DNA of 64,000 bases from Bacillota bacterium (lineage in GTDB: Bacteria > Bacillota > Clostridia > Lachnospirales > Lachnospiraceae). The position numbers and the translations under genes are program-made. The stretch is taken from NCBI GenBank assembly GCA_023421075.1, contig JAEZUM010000092.1:21451-85450 (forward strand). Direction: 5' to 3'. Below the pieces are notes generated by a model, which saw only the letters and a list, made by a program, of their open reading frames with translations, searched no databases and had not been told where the DNA came from. Shown one piece after another: positions 53,190 to 62,984 of the stretch (position 1 is the first letter of the stretch; each line of letters begins with the position of its first letter).

Positions 53190-54215
53190 TTATGATGATA
53201 ACGCCACCTGCTTCATTGCATCCTGGTATGCTTTCATCACTTCAGGAGAATCCATTGCGCCTTCTATCTGCTTTAAAGCAGATTGTATACTATCCGCAAT
53301 ATCTTTATTTACATATTCTGAGAATCCAGATAACAGTTCTTCATTGTCTAGCGTTCTTATAAGTGTCTTATTATCTGCTACATCCTCTATCAATCCCTTT
53401 ACTTGATCATTCAGGCTCAAATAGTAGGCATCATTTTCTAGTGTGTTTAAATTCAGAGCAAAGATCCCATGATCCTGTATCTTCTTGATAAATTGATCGC
53501 TAATAAGCTTATCGTATACCGCCATCCAATTATTATGAGATGAATGCCATACCTCCCCATCTCCTATAGCAGCCCTATTATTAAAATAGTAAAGCTCATC
53601 AAAATATCTTAATGAAACTGCCAACATAGAAGCTAAAGAGTACATCGAGAAAATAAGTCCCTCCTGGTCCTCAGAAAGATTTTTCATAAAAATATCAATC
53701 AGCATATTCAAAACATTGTACTCATCATCAACAAGCTTTCTCATCTGCTCTTCGGTATAATACTTCTGAGTTTTTCTGGAATCAAGCATGTTGGAATGTT
53801 CAGAAATAACCTTTTTAAACTCATAGTCTGCCTGGACTCCATTTCCTTGTTTAACAACACTCATCAGCTGATTAATCTGCCCACTTACTTTATCCAGCTT
53901 TGCATACATAATTGCAAAACCAACGCAAGTAGAGCAAAGATTTAATCCATTCAGAATGAGAGATAACTGTTGCAACTTCGCCACATTATTTATCATCTTC
54001 AGACTTTTCTCACCAATTGCATTATTTTTATTCATTAGATCAATTGCCTGTTTCAGTAATTCCTTCTCTTCACCCTGTGAAATATTATTAAGTGCTATCT
54101 GCTGAAATGCCGAAAATTTTTTCTGTCTGTTTCTGATCGCTATCTCTATGACGCCTTTATTGTTCAAAAATTGTCTCAGTTGCTCGAGTGTATCTACATT
54201 AATTATATTCTTCAT
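53190..54215 (-). CDS. unknown helical protein with one membrane-like segment
   Basis: The 341-residue product is mainly helical and matches no family I know. Residues ~80-105 (QQLSLILNGLNLCSTCVGFAIM) are hydrophobic, with Gly and Cys, and could insert in a membrane; a coiled-coil-like stretch follows (KLDKVSGQINQLMSVVKQ). The middle (about 180-205) is also fairly hydrophobic. It begins three bases after the stop of the gene before it, with the ribosome site inside that gene. It could be the target or effector of the AAA+ ATPase that follows. A pore or membrane role is a guess from hydrophobicity only. Confidence 0.72.
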   Translation of the reverse strand: MKNIINVDTLEQLRQFLNNKGVIEIAIRNRQKKFSAFQQIALNNISQGEEKELLKQAIDLMNKNNAIGEKSLKMINNVAKLQQLSLILNGLNLCSTCVGFAIMYAKLDKVSGQINQLMSVVKQGNGVQADYEFKKVISEHSNMLDSRKTQKYYTEEQMRKLVDDEYNVLNMLIDIFMKNLSEDQEGLIFSMYSLASMLAVSLRYFDELYYFNNRAAIGDGEVWHSSHNNWMAVYDKLISDQFIKKIQDHGIFALNLNTLENDAYYLSLNDQVKGLIEDVADNKTLIRTLDNEELLSGFSEYVNKDIADSIQSALKQIEGAMDSPEVMKAYQDAMKQVALSS

Positions 54216-54218
54216 TGT

Positions 54219-54857
54219 CTATTCTCCCAAGACTTCATTGTTTTTTATGTAACAAAACATAATCATAGTAATAATAAATGTACTGGTATCTGAGCAATGC
54301 AAATCTGTAATATCGAACAAGGTTTTCTTTCCAAAATTCTTAACACCGAATGGCTTTTCTGATTTCATTGATGCTATTATTTTATCTAAGTTTAAGTCTT
54401 CTGAAGAATACTCAAAATCGTCTATTTCTTTATATTTTTCGTTTATTATAGACATATATAAACACATCATTACTCGTGAATAATCCAATATCTGCTTTAT
54501 TGTCAGATTTCTTGAATTCTTAATATCCAGAGCATATTTATAGTATTTTCTTGACCGAGGAATAAGTGGCTCCGGTTCTTTCTTATTTGCTTGTGGTTCT
54601 TTAGGTATTCTTCTGCTTACAATTGCATCCAAATCAGATACATACTTCAAAATAATCTTTTCAAAATTATCCCCTTGTTTTAGATTCAATTTCTCGAAAT
54701 AATCACAAAGCTTTTCAGCAAAAATAGCCATCGTGATATTATTATCATCAATGAATGAAAACGAAATATATTCTCCCACAAGTTTCTCTTTAAGTACTTC
54801 AAAGTATTTTCCTTCAAAATCAATAACTGTGCTTTTTAAAAATTCCCTTGCCTCCAC
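54219..54857 (-). CDS. unknown protein, first gene of the AAA+ cassette
   Basis: The 212-residue product shows no recognised domain. It has an N-terminal alpha/beta region, a Pro/Lys linker (about 95-105, RIPKEPQANKKEPEPLIPRS) and a mostly helical C-terminus ending in a hydrophobic stretch (TFIITMIMFCYIKNNEVLGE). I start it at the GTG at 54857, where AAGGAGG sits eight bases ahead; a longer frame back to a TTG at 54977 runs through small hairpins and lacks a site. It ends three bases before the next ATG. Confidence 0.65.
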   Translation of the reverse strand: MEAREFLKSTVIDFEGKYFEVLKEKLVGEYISFSFIDDNNITMAIFAEKLCDYFEKLNLKQGDNFEKIILKYVSDLDAIVSRRIPKEPQANKKEPEPLIPRSRKYYKYALDIKNSRNLTIKQILDYSRVMMCLYMSIINEKYKEIDDFEYSSEDLNLDKIIASMKSEKPFGVKNFGKKTLFDITDLHCSDTSTFIITMIMFCYIKNNEVLGE

Positions 54858-54960
54858 AAAACATCCCTCCTTACTACCCTGGCTGTTCAGCCATGTATTT
54901 CGTACCATTAAGGTACACACGGGACTTACACCCGTAAAAGTCCACCCTTGCTTAGTGAAC
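54858..54960 (-). other. leader with three small hairpins
   Basis: Ahead of the GTG start, minus strand: GGACTT/AAGTCC, GTACC/GGTAC and TGGCTG/CAGCCA in a row. The piece GGGTGTAAGTCCC resembles a string seen in some group II intron RNAs, but the region is far too short to be one. Possible translational control. Confidence 0.3.
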
Positions 54961-55001
54961 TCATAATAACTGGACAAATATTTGCCCAGCTATAAGTATT
55001 T

Positions 55002-56849
55002 CTATTCTCCAAATATAAACTTAACAATCCTTTCACTAGCTTTCTCGGTCGCAGCACAAATATCATCCTTTTTCCAATATGGTTTACTTTCATTGTGATA
55101 TTTTTCAACCAATTTAGAAGCAATTGGATAAGTACTATCAATGTAACCTGTTTTGTTCTCTAACTTAGTAGATACTTTTGTCCTAAACCATTCATTACCA
55201 ATTGCCCTATTAATCTTCTCTTCAAGCAAAATTTTATTGCCAATTTTATTCACAATGCCTCTAAATTCTTCTTCGCTATCAATTCCTGCGTCTTTACGAA
55301 TTTCCTGAAGATTGTTTCCACTATAAGGCATTATATGTTCTATATCATATTGAGCACCCAAATTGAATTTTAAGCACTTCTCCTTCGCAAATAGGTACTC
55401 ATTAAGGTAAACGAGAATATTCTTATCATAATCTAACACTTCATTTTTGATTAATTCTCTATCCCACTTGTCTCTAATATGCTTATCAAAATCAGCTTTG
55501 ATTTCTTGGTCTGTGACTTCTTTATCTACAAATTTTACTTCTTCCCCGAAAAGAAAAGTTTTAAAGTAGTTACTAGAATATCCTGTATCTACCAACTCCA
55601 TAATAGTAAATAAACGTAACATGCTTTCAAATATTATCTCTACCTTCTCTACAGTAATATCTTCTTCCTTAAACCTGTAGAAATAGCTTGCCAAGAATAA
55701 TTTTGTGTTTTCGTTGAATTTAAATAATACTTGTGCGATTGGATAGTTTGAAACTTTTTTCCATATTTTTGCTAAATTAATCATTCCTTCGCATAATTCA
55801 ATTGGATAATTAATAAGTTCCTTGTTAATCTCTGTAAAATATCTTCTTAAACCAGGAGTGGTAACATTCACTGATCCCGTATCGTTAACAGTTTCTTTTT
55901 TAACGGCCCTTACATAATACATTTGCTGCATCAAAATAGAGTCTATATTCGCAACACCAATTACCTTTAAATCATTTATTAGCTCCAACAATTCTTTCCA
56001 AAGTTCAGTGAACTTTTTACCCTTGTCCTCTTTCTCTGCAATCGCATACAACTTTGCCGAAATGATATCAGCATCAAATAACGGCAGTCCATCAGAATTA
56101 AGAGAATTAAACATGGTTATAGCCTGTTCAACTTGCCAGCTCTTTATTTCTATTACTTCACAATTGTCAGTGATCGCCTTAGCAATACTATTCAATTCTG
56201 ACTCAGACAAATCTCCAACCTTTTCATAGAAGTATTTGAAGTTACGGAAAAAATTTGTATATTTATTATCCTTCTGTTTATATGGTATTTTTATTATATT
56301 GGTTTCAGCCTCGACATAATCAATTGACTGAAGGATTGTATTTAATTCTACTTTATATCTTTCGTTTATTGAATAATTTTCTAATATAGCAATACTACGG
56401 CAAATCTCTGTATCTATTACCACGTCCGGCTTATCAGAGATGTCTTCTGTCTCCACCTTATACAAGATTCCCATTATTCTTCTTCTACGCTCTTTCAATC
56501 CCCTACAAAGGCTCTCAGAGTCATCATCGTTAGTAGTTTTCCCAATTGCAACATTAATTCTTACAAGCAACGCTTTAAGTAACAGTAAAAAAGTAGTAGT
56601 TCTCTGTTGTCCATCTATCAGTCCGAACTTAGTATCGTTTTCCTGACAATTAATAATTATTGTTCCAAAAAAATATCTATCTTTACTATCACTTGCAACA
56701 AAATCTACAATGTCTTGCCATAATTTATCGCAATGATCAGTTCCCCAAGAATATGCTCGCTGATATTCTGGTATAATAAATACAGTATCCTCTTCTAACT
56801 TAAGATAATCACCAATTTTTCTTAGTTTTGGTTCAATGTTTTTCGCCAT
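55002..56849 (-). CDS. DUF262-DUF1524 protein, single-chain GmrSD-like nuclease
   Basis: The 615-residue product has an N-terminal DUF262 domain (ParB-like NTPase) with IPEYQRAYSW (26-35) and DGQQRTT (79-85), a long helical middle, and a C-terminal DUF1524 HNH-type nuclease with YDIEHIMPYSG and NKIGNKILLEEKIN. In the type IV GmrSD system such proteins cut glucosylated hydroxymethylcytosine phage DNA; here both parts are in one chain. All key motifs look intact. It lies between the type III system and the AAA+ cassette on the same strand. Confidence 0.87.
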   Translation of the reverse strand: MAKNIEPKLRKIGDYLKLEEDTVFIIPEYQRAYSWGTDHCDKLWQDIVDFVASDSKDRYFFGTIIINCQENDTKFGLIDGQQRTTTFLLLLKALLVRINVAIGKTTNDDDSESLCRGLKERRRRIMGILYKVETEDISDKPDVVIDTEICRSIAILENYSINERYKVELNTILQSIDYVEAETNIIKIPYKQKDNKYTNFFRNFKYFYEKVGDLSESELNSIAKAITDNCEVIEIKSWQVEQAITMFNSLNSDGLPLFDADIISAKLYAIAEKEDKGKKFTELWKELLELINDLKVIGVANIDSILMQQMYYVRAVKKETVNDTGSVNVTTPGLRRYFTEINKELINYPIELCEGMINLAKIWKKVSNYPIAQVLFKFNENTKLFLASYFYRFKEEDITVEKVEIIFESMLRLFTIMELVDTGYSSNYFKTFLFGEEVKFVDKEVTDQEIKADFDKHIRDKWDRELIKNEVLDYDKNILVYLNEYLFAKEKCLKFNLGAQYDIEHIMPYSGNNLQEIRKDAGIDSEEEFRGIVNKIGNKILLEEKINRAIGNEWFRTKVSTKLENKTGYIDSTYPIASKLVEKYHNESKPYWKKDDICAATEKASERIVKFIFGE

Positions 56850-57002
56850 AATTCCCCACCCTTTACTTTTTTATTCCAACACCTTATTGCCATTAGTTTG
56901 TACTCCTCAACTACATTCGCTTTTTTCATTTGCTCAGCAAATCTAAAACACTAAACATAAAACACCTTACCAGTTGCCATCTTCTATCTCAGCCATAAAA
57001 GT

Positions 57003-57171
57003 CTACAATAGTCTTGCATCTTCCTCAGTAAGAATCACCCCTTTTCCCATCTATTCATGACCTGGAGCCCTCTCACGAATATCATACTTTTTGGTCTCAT
57101 CATTCGAGCTTATCAGATTTAATTCTGTTTTCCATCCCTTTGCATTTTCTGACAGTATTAATGTCAGCCAT
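57003..57171 (-). pseudogene. broken YdbC/PC4-like single-strand DNA-binding protein gene
   Basis: After ATG GCT GAC ATT (57171) the frame shifts, then reads LSENAKGWKTELNLISS and KKYDIRERAPGHE, with a TAG (57051-57053) where the family has Lys, then MGKGVILTEEDARLL and a stop. This closely matches the YdbC family of PC4-like proteins. Both a shift and a nonsense change disable it. Nothing else was seen in 56850-57183. Confidence 0.65.
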
Positions 57172-57183
57172 AATACACCTTCC

Positions 57184-60100
57184 CTATTCCAATTCACTTT
57201 CTTTTACACCGAACTTTGCCCTAAAATGTTCATAACTATTAACCCAGTCAAAATTCACTGTGTCAGATACCGCTTTGAAATGCAGTTTACCGCACTTAAT
57301 TTTATTAATCTCCATGGTCTGTAACGTATTATCTGCTTTTCCTGCCTTTGTTTCTACTATGAAGTAAATGCCAAGCTCTGGTTGTTTCAATCCTTCTTTG
57401 CGACATATAATAGCCCAGTCCGGAGAATAGTTTCCATAAGGTGTATCGATTACAAATCCACCTTTTTTCAATTTAGTGAACATCAAAACATTTTGATTAT
57501 TCTCTAATTTCTCAGCGAACTCCTTCTCTCCCTTGCTGTCCATTTTATAATATTCATTCATAGCAGAACTGCGGTCAGCGTTAGCTTGGAATACTCGCCA
57601 TTCATTTTCAAAATCTTCTTCGCTAATAGTATCCAGTTCAAATATATTTCTAGTATCGGTCTGATATCCATCAATCACTTCATATGATGTTATACTTTCG
57701 GCCTTAGCATCGTTCAACTTTTTACGAATTTTCTGTGTAACCGCATCCAGGATATCCTGGTTATTTAACAATTCTCTTCTCTCTATTCCTTTAATAATCT
57801 TGAAAATCGCTAGTCTCGGTAGCATTGTATGAAACATGATGTAATTCGCTATCTCAAAATCACTCTTTGTATCGGTTGTAATATCAATCTCCATTCCACC
57901 AACTTTATAATTGGTTCCTTCCATTACAAACATGGCAGAATCATTAAAAGTTCCTTTACCTGTCTCTATTTCATAAACATTCGTTGCCCTCATAAAACGT
58001 AAGAAATCATTTAACTCCCAGATACAATCATTGATGAATTTATCCTTATCAATTTGGAACTTATATATCGTTTTCTTAGACAAATGACTGCATAAGATAT
58101 AATAGAAGTTCTTAAATTCATCTTGTGAAACAAAGGAGCGCACGTGGTTCTCATATGGTTCATTATCACCATTACGAACCTCTATCTTTCGGCTGCCTTT
58201 TTGAATCATTAACTCTTTAAACTGTTTCTTTATATTCTCTGTATGCTCTATGAGAGTTTCGTTATTAAACTGCAAACTTTCAAAAATCTTCGTTGTCTGT
58301 TCGGGTGTTCCACTTAAAATGTTCGACACATTCATAACGCCATTAGAAATCAATTCCTGTTTAAACGTATCTACGAGTTCTGCAGTAATCTTAGTTACCG
58401 GTACTCCTGCATTCTTTAAGGTAGAAATCAGAACTTCAGCAGTAACCTCATTCTTATCATAGTTCATGTTATCATTAAAATCTTTCTGTAGCGCTGCTGC
58501 AAAATGGTCATAATAGTCATTTGCTATTACAGTTAACTGATTAATTCCTGCATCAAGGCATCTATTACCGGTAATATCTACCGGTAGTCGTAGTCCTCGT
58601 CCGATTTCCTGCTTCTTTGCAATATCCGAACCACTGGCTTTCAAAGTACAAAGGGTAAATACATTCGGATTATCCCATCCCTCACGTAATGCAGAGTGAG
58701 AGAAAATAAATGTCAAGGGCTCATCAAAAGAAATTAACTCATCTTTCTTTTCCAATATTAAACTGATTCCTCTGTCGATATCTTCCTGAGATTTCGCTTT
58801 TACATTGGCATTGGCATCGTCGACCGATGAATCCCAATCCTCAATCTCAACTATGTTTTTCTTTGCATCCATCGCAAAATAACCTTCTCGCACCGCCTGA
58901 ACATTTTTATAATCAGGAAAATACTGTTTGTTTTTTTCAATGGTTGTACCATATGTTTTTATAGCTTTTTCGTATTCTTCATCAAAAATACGCAGGTATT
59001 CACCTCTACCATCTGGAGCAGTGTTATCACGCACCTTATCAACTGAATCAATAAAGAATAGTGTAAGAGCCTTTATTTTTCTTCCTTTTCGGAGTATGGC
59101 AAGTTGCTTTTCAAAATGATTTTTAATTGCTAACCTAATCTGGATACGAACAGCTTCGTTCTTTTCTATTTCATAATTGCTGTGTCCCTGCTCCAAATAA
59201 ATAAACTTATCTAATGTAGCAACCGCCAGAGGTTTCAACTTATGCGGTTCCTCTGCTATACGCATATTCTTATATTGTGGCAGATTACCGGATAATTCAT
59301 CAAGAGAAGCTCCCCCTCGCACATCCACTGTTTTGAAACGAATGACTCCTCCCTGTTCTTGTTTATATATCTCAATTCTTGCTTTCAAATCTGAAGTAAA
59401 AGACACGTAACGAATATAAGGATAATCTTTTGGAATTACTCCGTGTACCGTCTTAACCTCAATCTTTTTTACAAGGTCTTTCTGATACGCAGCATAAGAA
59501 TCAAGCTTATAAACCTGATTATATAATTGTTTATGTGTTGCAGAATATCGAAGCGTAAATAAAGGCTGTAATTCTTCAATAGCCTTCAGTGATTTTGATT
59601 TATTCTTTTTGGTTCCTTCAATCTTCTGTGGCTCATCAATAATAACTATCGGCTTGATATATTTAATATCTTCCCATATAATTTGACCATACTCATCTTC
59701 AACACGAATTTTATTGGTATCCTTATTAAATGCCTGTATATTCATAACGCAGATACTCAAATCATTGCTCTCAACCAGTTTCGAGCTAACCTGCTTTGGG
59801 TTACCACTATCATAGATAAAGCTGTGTTTAGAAATATCCATATTATATAGACGCTTAAAGTGGTCCTGGAGCTGTTCCATCGATTTCTCTACACCTTTAC
59901 GGATAGCAATAGAAGGAACTACAATAATGAACTTCATAAATCCATATTCTTGATAAAGTTCTAAAATGGTACGCAAATAAACATAGGTTTTACCTGTGCC
60001 TGTCTCCATCTCAATAGTAAAGTTATTACCATCTAAAATAGCATTATCTGCAAATAAATCATTTGAAAGCTGTATTCCTTTAAGGTTCTCTAACAACCGA

Positions 60101-60282
60101 CTTCCTACTACTATATCATTATTTCGTACCGGGTCTCCTTCACCTGTTTTTCTGATACGATTTGGGCGATAAATTCCGTCTATCTGCCTAGATAATCCTT
60201 TAAACAGATTAACTGTGGAGTTAATAGCTTTCAATTGATAATCCAAGTCATCACTGAACTGGAATGCGACACGTTTTCCCAT
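57184..60282 (-). CDS. res: type III restriction endonuclease, Res subunit
   Basis: ATP-dependent helicase-nuclease of a type III restriction-modification system. The 1032-residue product has a superfamily 2 helicase core with Walker A MEMETGTGKTYVY (91-103), motif II as DEPQ (VVIIDEPQKIEG region), GYFAM and ALREGWDNPNVF with the GRGLRLPV motif VI. The C-terminal PD-(D/E)XK nuclease shows SPDWAI and IVETKAG. Size and motifs are complete, so it should be active with Mod. It starts 13 nt after mod, with AAGGAGG ahead of the ATG. Confidence 0.93.
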   Translation of the reverse strand: MGKRVAFQFSDDLDYQLKAINSTVNLFKGLSRQIDGIYRPNRIRKTGEGDPVRNNDIVVGSRLLENLKGIQLSNDLFADNAILDGNNFTIEMETGTGKTYVYLRTILELYQEYGFMKFIIVVPSIAIRKGVEKSMEQLQDHFKRLYNMDISKHSFIYDSGNPKQVSSKLVESNDLSICVMNIQAFNKDTNKIRVEDEYGQIIWEDIKYIKPIVIIDEPQKIEGTKKNKSKSLKAIEELQPLFTLRYSATHKQLYNQVYKLDSYAAYQKDLVKKIEVKTVHGVIPKDYPYIRYVSFTSDLKARIEIYKQEQGGVIRFKTVDVRGGASLDELSGNLPQYKNMRIAEEPHKLKPLAVATLDKFIYLEQGHSNYEIEKNEAVRIQIRLAIKNHFEKQLAILRKGRKIKALTLFFIDSVDKVRDNTAPDGRGEYLRIFDEEYEKAIKTYGTTIEKNKQYFPDYKNVQAVREGYFAMDAKKNIVEIEDWDSSVDDANANVKAKSQEDIDRGISLILEKKDELISFDEPLTFIFSHSALREGWDNPNVFTLCTLKASGSDIAKKQEIGRGLRLPVDITGNRCLDAGINQLTVIANDYYDHFAAALQKDFNDNMNYDKNEVTAEVLISTLKNAGVPVTKITAELVDTFKQELISNGVMNVSNILSGTPEQTTKIFESLQFNNETLIEHTENIKKQFKELMIQKGSRKIEVRNGDNEPYENHVRSFVSQDEFKNFYYILCSHLSKKTIYKFQIDKDKFINDCIWELNDFLRFMRATNVYEIETGKGTFNDSAMFVMEGTNYKVGGMEIDITTDTKSDFEIANYIMFHTMLPRLAIFKIIKGIERRELLNNQDILDAVTQKIRKKLNDAKAESITSYEVIDGYQTDTRNIFELDTISEEDFENEWRVFQANADRSSAMNEYYKMDSKGEKEFAEKLENNQNVLMFTKLKKGGFVIDTPYGNYSPDWAIICRKEGLKQPELGIYFIVETKAGKADNTLQTMEINKIKCGKLHFKAVSDTVNFDWVNSYEHFRAKFGVKESELE

Positions 60283-60295
60283 ATTTCAATCCTCC

Positions 60296-62248
60296 TTAGA
60301 TAAATTCCACAGTATATGATTGCTTTGTGGTTCCAGAGTTCTTCTCGATAAGAGCTTTTAATCTGCGGAATGTCTCATCTTTTAATGCAATATCATCCCT
60401 AAAGGCAGAATCTCTGAATATAAATTTAACAGGTAACGGGTCTATTGCTGCCAGCTTATCAACAATTTCTATTGTAATGTCTGTTTCAAGACATACAAGA
60501 TAACTACTAGCATATAAATAGGTGCGTCTACCAATATTTACTACCTTCTCTAGTTTTTCTGACAAAGTAACATCACGCTGCCTAAGCATTAACTCATAAA
60601 CAACATCGATATCATTTGTACCAGGCATGAAATCGGCAAGGTCAGGCGTCATTTCAAGTTGATTAATATCTAACTGGCCAGCATCAATAAGTGAATTCCA
60701 TTTAATATTTGAATCATCAACTCGGAACACCTTAAACCCAACGTCAACCGAAAATTCCGGATTGTCTTCCTTTATCTTTGTGCCTGCACGTCGAATACGT
60801 TCTTTACCTATTTCACATATATTTTTATATCTTTTTTCATTTGTCATACTTTCTTTATTTATACATTCTGGTAGTTGAACCATTATATATTTACGTTTCC
60901 CATGGTCAATTGCATTTAATTGCATTATTGCATGTGCCGTAGTCGCAGAACCTGAGAAAAAATCCATTATAGTAAAATTATCAGAAGGATACATAGATAT
61001 AATTAATTGAATAAGTTCTATTGACTTCGGAAAATCAAATTCGAACATATTACTTTTCATCCATTTTGTTGAGCTTTGAGAATCAAAGAACAGGACGGAC
61101 TTAGGTAATGTCTTTTCATTTTCAAACAAGTAGTTTTTTAATTGAGGCATAACAAATTCATCTTCACCAAATAGAATTCTATCTTCTTTTATCAATTCAC
61201 TTAAATTCTCCTCTGAATATGCCCATCCCCTTGTACCTTTTTTGCAAGGTTTTCCTGTGGCAGGGTGAAGCACATCATAATAATTCTTACTTCCGGGTGC
61301 TGTTAAATCACTTGCTCTGAAAGGACCTCTTGCATCTACATAAGTATAATGGTCAAATTCGAAAAAGCGTGGGTATTTTACAAGTGCTAACAATTCTGAA
61401 TGTATCTCTTCATTTGACAACCCGGATTTTAACAATCCTAGGGCTCTTTTTTTAAACTCTTCTATGTTGTTTCGTGCAACAGCCCAATCTATCGGTAAAC
61501 CTTCTTTATTCTTTCCATAACACAATAAATATTCATGAGAAATAGATACATATTTAGAGTTGTTTTTTGCTGAATTAGAGGCTACCGTAAATTGTGCAAT
61601 TAAATTATCTTCTCCAAATAATTCACTCATTATTTTTCGAGCATTATCTATTTCATTATCATCAATACTCATAAAAATCACACCATCATCAGCTAAAATA
61701 TCTTTTGCAACTTTTAAACGAGGATACATCATATTTAGCCAACTTGCATGAAATCTATTCTGAGACTTATTATTAAGCCTATATCTTTGGCCAAGTTCAT
61801 CCATATTGCCTTCTGCAATTGCGCTCTCATATTCAGTCATAGTAAAACTATCATTATAAACAAAATCATTTCCGGTATTGTATGGAGGGTCAATATATAT
61901 CATCTTAATTGAACTATAATAGTTTTGACGGATTAATTTTAATATTTCAAGATTATCCCCCTCAATGTAAAGATTCTCTGTAGTATTTGCATCCTTACTA
62001 TCTTCTGAAATATATTTCAATGTTCTTCCAAGGATATCTTCCTGTGCTATTTTTTTTGCATTTTTCTTTCCAGCCCAAGTTAGTTCATACTTCTCACTAC
62101 TGACTTCCGAAAATTGCCCCAACTCTTCTTTTAATGTCTCAAAATCAATCTCTCCATCTTTTACTACTGACGGAAATAACTGTGCTATTTTTTTTACATT
62201 ATCCCCCACAATGTTGTTTATACCTTGTTGTACTTTTTCATAACCCAT
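60296..62248 (-). CDS. mod: type III DNA methyltransferase, Mod subunit
   Basis: N6-adenine methyltransferase that also gives sequence specificity to the complex. At 650 residues it has beta-class order: catalytic DPPYNTGNDF (120-129) first, then the target recognition region (about 200-400), then the AdoMet site DFFSGSATTAHA (about 435-446). The N-terminus has the usual dimer-forming helices. Start at 62248, nine bases after AGGAGG; an 11-codon extension upstream has none. No simple-sequence tract for phase variation was seen in the gene start. The recognition site cannot be predicted. Confidence 0.94.
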   Translation of the reverse strand: MGYEKVQQGINNIVGDNVKKIAQLFPSVVKDGEIDFETLKEELGQFSEVSSEKYELTWAGKKNAKKIAQEDILGRTLKYISEDSKDANTTENLYIEGDNLEILKLIRQNYYSSIKMIYIDPPYNTGNDFVYNDSFTMTEYESAIAEGNMDELGQRYRLNNKSQNRFHASWLNMMYPRLKVAKDILADDGVIFMSIDDNEIDNARKIMSELFGEDNLIAQFTVASNSAKNNSKYVSISHEYLLCYGKNKEGLPIDWAVARNNIEEFKKRALGLLKSGLSNEEIHSELLALVKYPRFFEFDHYTYVDARGPFRASDLTAPGSKNYYDVLHPATGKPCKKGTRGWAYSEENLSELIKEDRILFGEDEFVMPQLKNYLFENEKTLPKSVLFFDSQSSTKWMKSNMFEFDFPKSIELIQLIISMYPSDNFTIMDFFSGSATTAHAIMQLNAIDHGKRKYIMVQLPECINKESMTNEKRYKNICEIGKERIRRAGTKIKEDNPEFSVDVGFKVFRVDDSNIKWNSLIDAGQLDINQLEMTPDLADFMPGTNDIDVVYELMLRQRDVTLSEKLEKVVNIGRRTYLYASSYLVCLETDITIEIVDKLAAIDPLPVKFIFRDSAFRDDIALKDETFRRLKALIEKNSGTTKQSYTVEFI

Positions 62249-62264
62249 TGTATGTAGCCTCCTG

Positions 62265-62984
62265 TTAATATCTTTCTTCATCCAACAACTTTATTTCCTC
62301 TTTAATTCTTTGATTGATGCTAACCTTTTCCGCATTCGTAACAACTCTCGTAAGCATCATCCTCTCATCAACCAACCCTTTATAATACGAGAGTATTCTT
62401 CCTGTTCTTTTGGCATCATACCAGACATTACTATCCAGTATATCCGCTGTATTAGAATATGTCTTCTCATTACTCACCAGATAAACCTTGGTATAAATCT
62501 CTTTATAAAAATTAATTTTATCCGTTATATTCTTGACCTTGGCGAATTCGATATAAGAGAATAATCTATCTCTTTTCGCATCCGGCAATCCTACTGGATA
62601 ACTTTCAGTCATTTCACTACATTCAACGACTATTTGTGAATTATCCTGTTGATTCAACCTCTTTAATGACAGAGAATATGCTTCGTCCATAGAATCATGT
62701 AATCTTATTACACATAATGGCTTAATTAGCCCTTGGTAAATTCCTGCTAAAAAGGCAGCATCCTTCATACTTCTGATTTCAATATCATAAAACTGAATTA
62801 CCTGACAACGATACTCATCACTCACAACAGAAGGTATTTCCTCTCCAACAATTTGATAGGTAAGCTGTACCTTTTTGATGGAATCTTTTATTCGCTTCTT
62901 TTGTTCAGGTTTTAACTCCTTCGGTACAAAGTCCTTTAAGGCTATATTGACACCTGCCTTGTATTGTTCTGGTATTTTAAACAT
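62265..62984 (-). CDS. DUF4391-domain protein
   Basis: The 239-residue product resembles DUF4391 proteins (VIQFYDIEIRSMKDAAFLAGIYQGLIKPLCVIRLHD), which are found beside restriction and helicase genes and have no proven function. The N-terminal half is alpha/beta; the C-terminal third is helical and charged (EKVSINQRIKEEIKLLDEE), suited to protein contact. Its start directly follows the helicase stop, and mod starts 16 nt after its end, so the four genes helicase-DUF4391-mod-res form one tight unit. Confidence 0.8.
   Translation of the reverse strand: MFKIPEQYKAGVNIALKDFVPKELKPEQKKRIKDSIKKVQLTYQIVGEEIPSVVSDEYRCQVIQFYDIEIRSMKDAAFLAGIYQGLIKPLCVIRLHDSMDEAYSLSLKRLNQQDNSQIVVECSEMTESYPVGLPDAKRDRLFSYIEFAKVKNITDKINFYKEIYTKVYLVSNEKTYSNTADILDSNVWYDAKRTGRILSYYKGLVDERMMLTRVVTNAEKVSINQRIKEEIKLLDEERY

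Noticed and set aside
54858..54960. Group II intron remnant
   Set aside because: Only one short string (GGGTGTAAGTCCC) resembles such RNAs; no domain V, no reverse transcriptase, region about 100 nt.
54926..55141. 71-codon minus-strand frame between the DUF262 gene and the AAA+ cassette
   Set aside because: Out-of-frame shadow of the DUF262 gene end, with no ribosome site.
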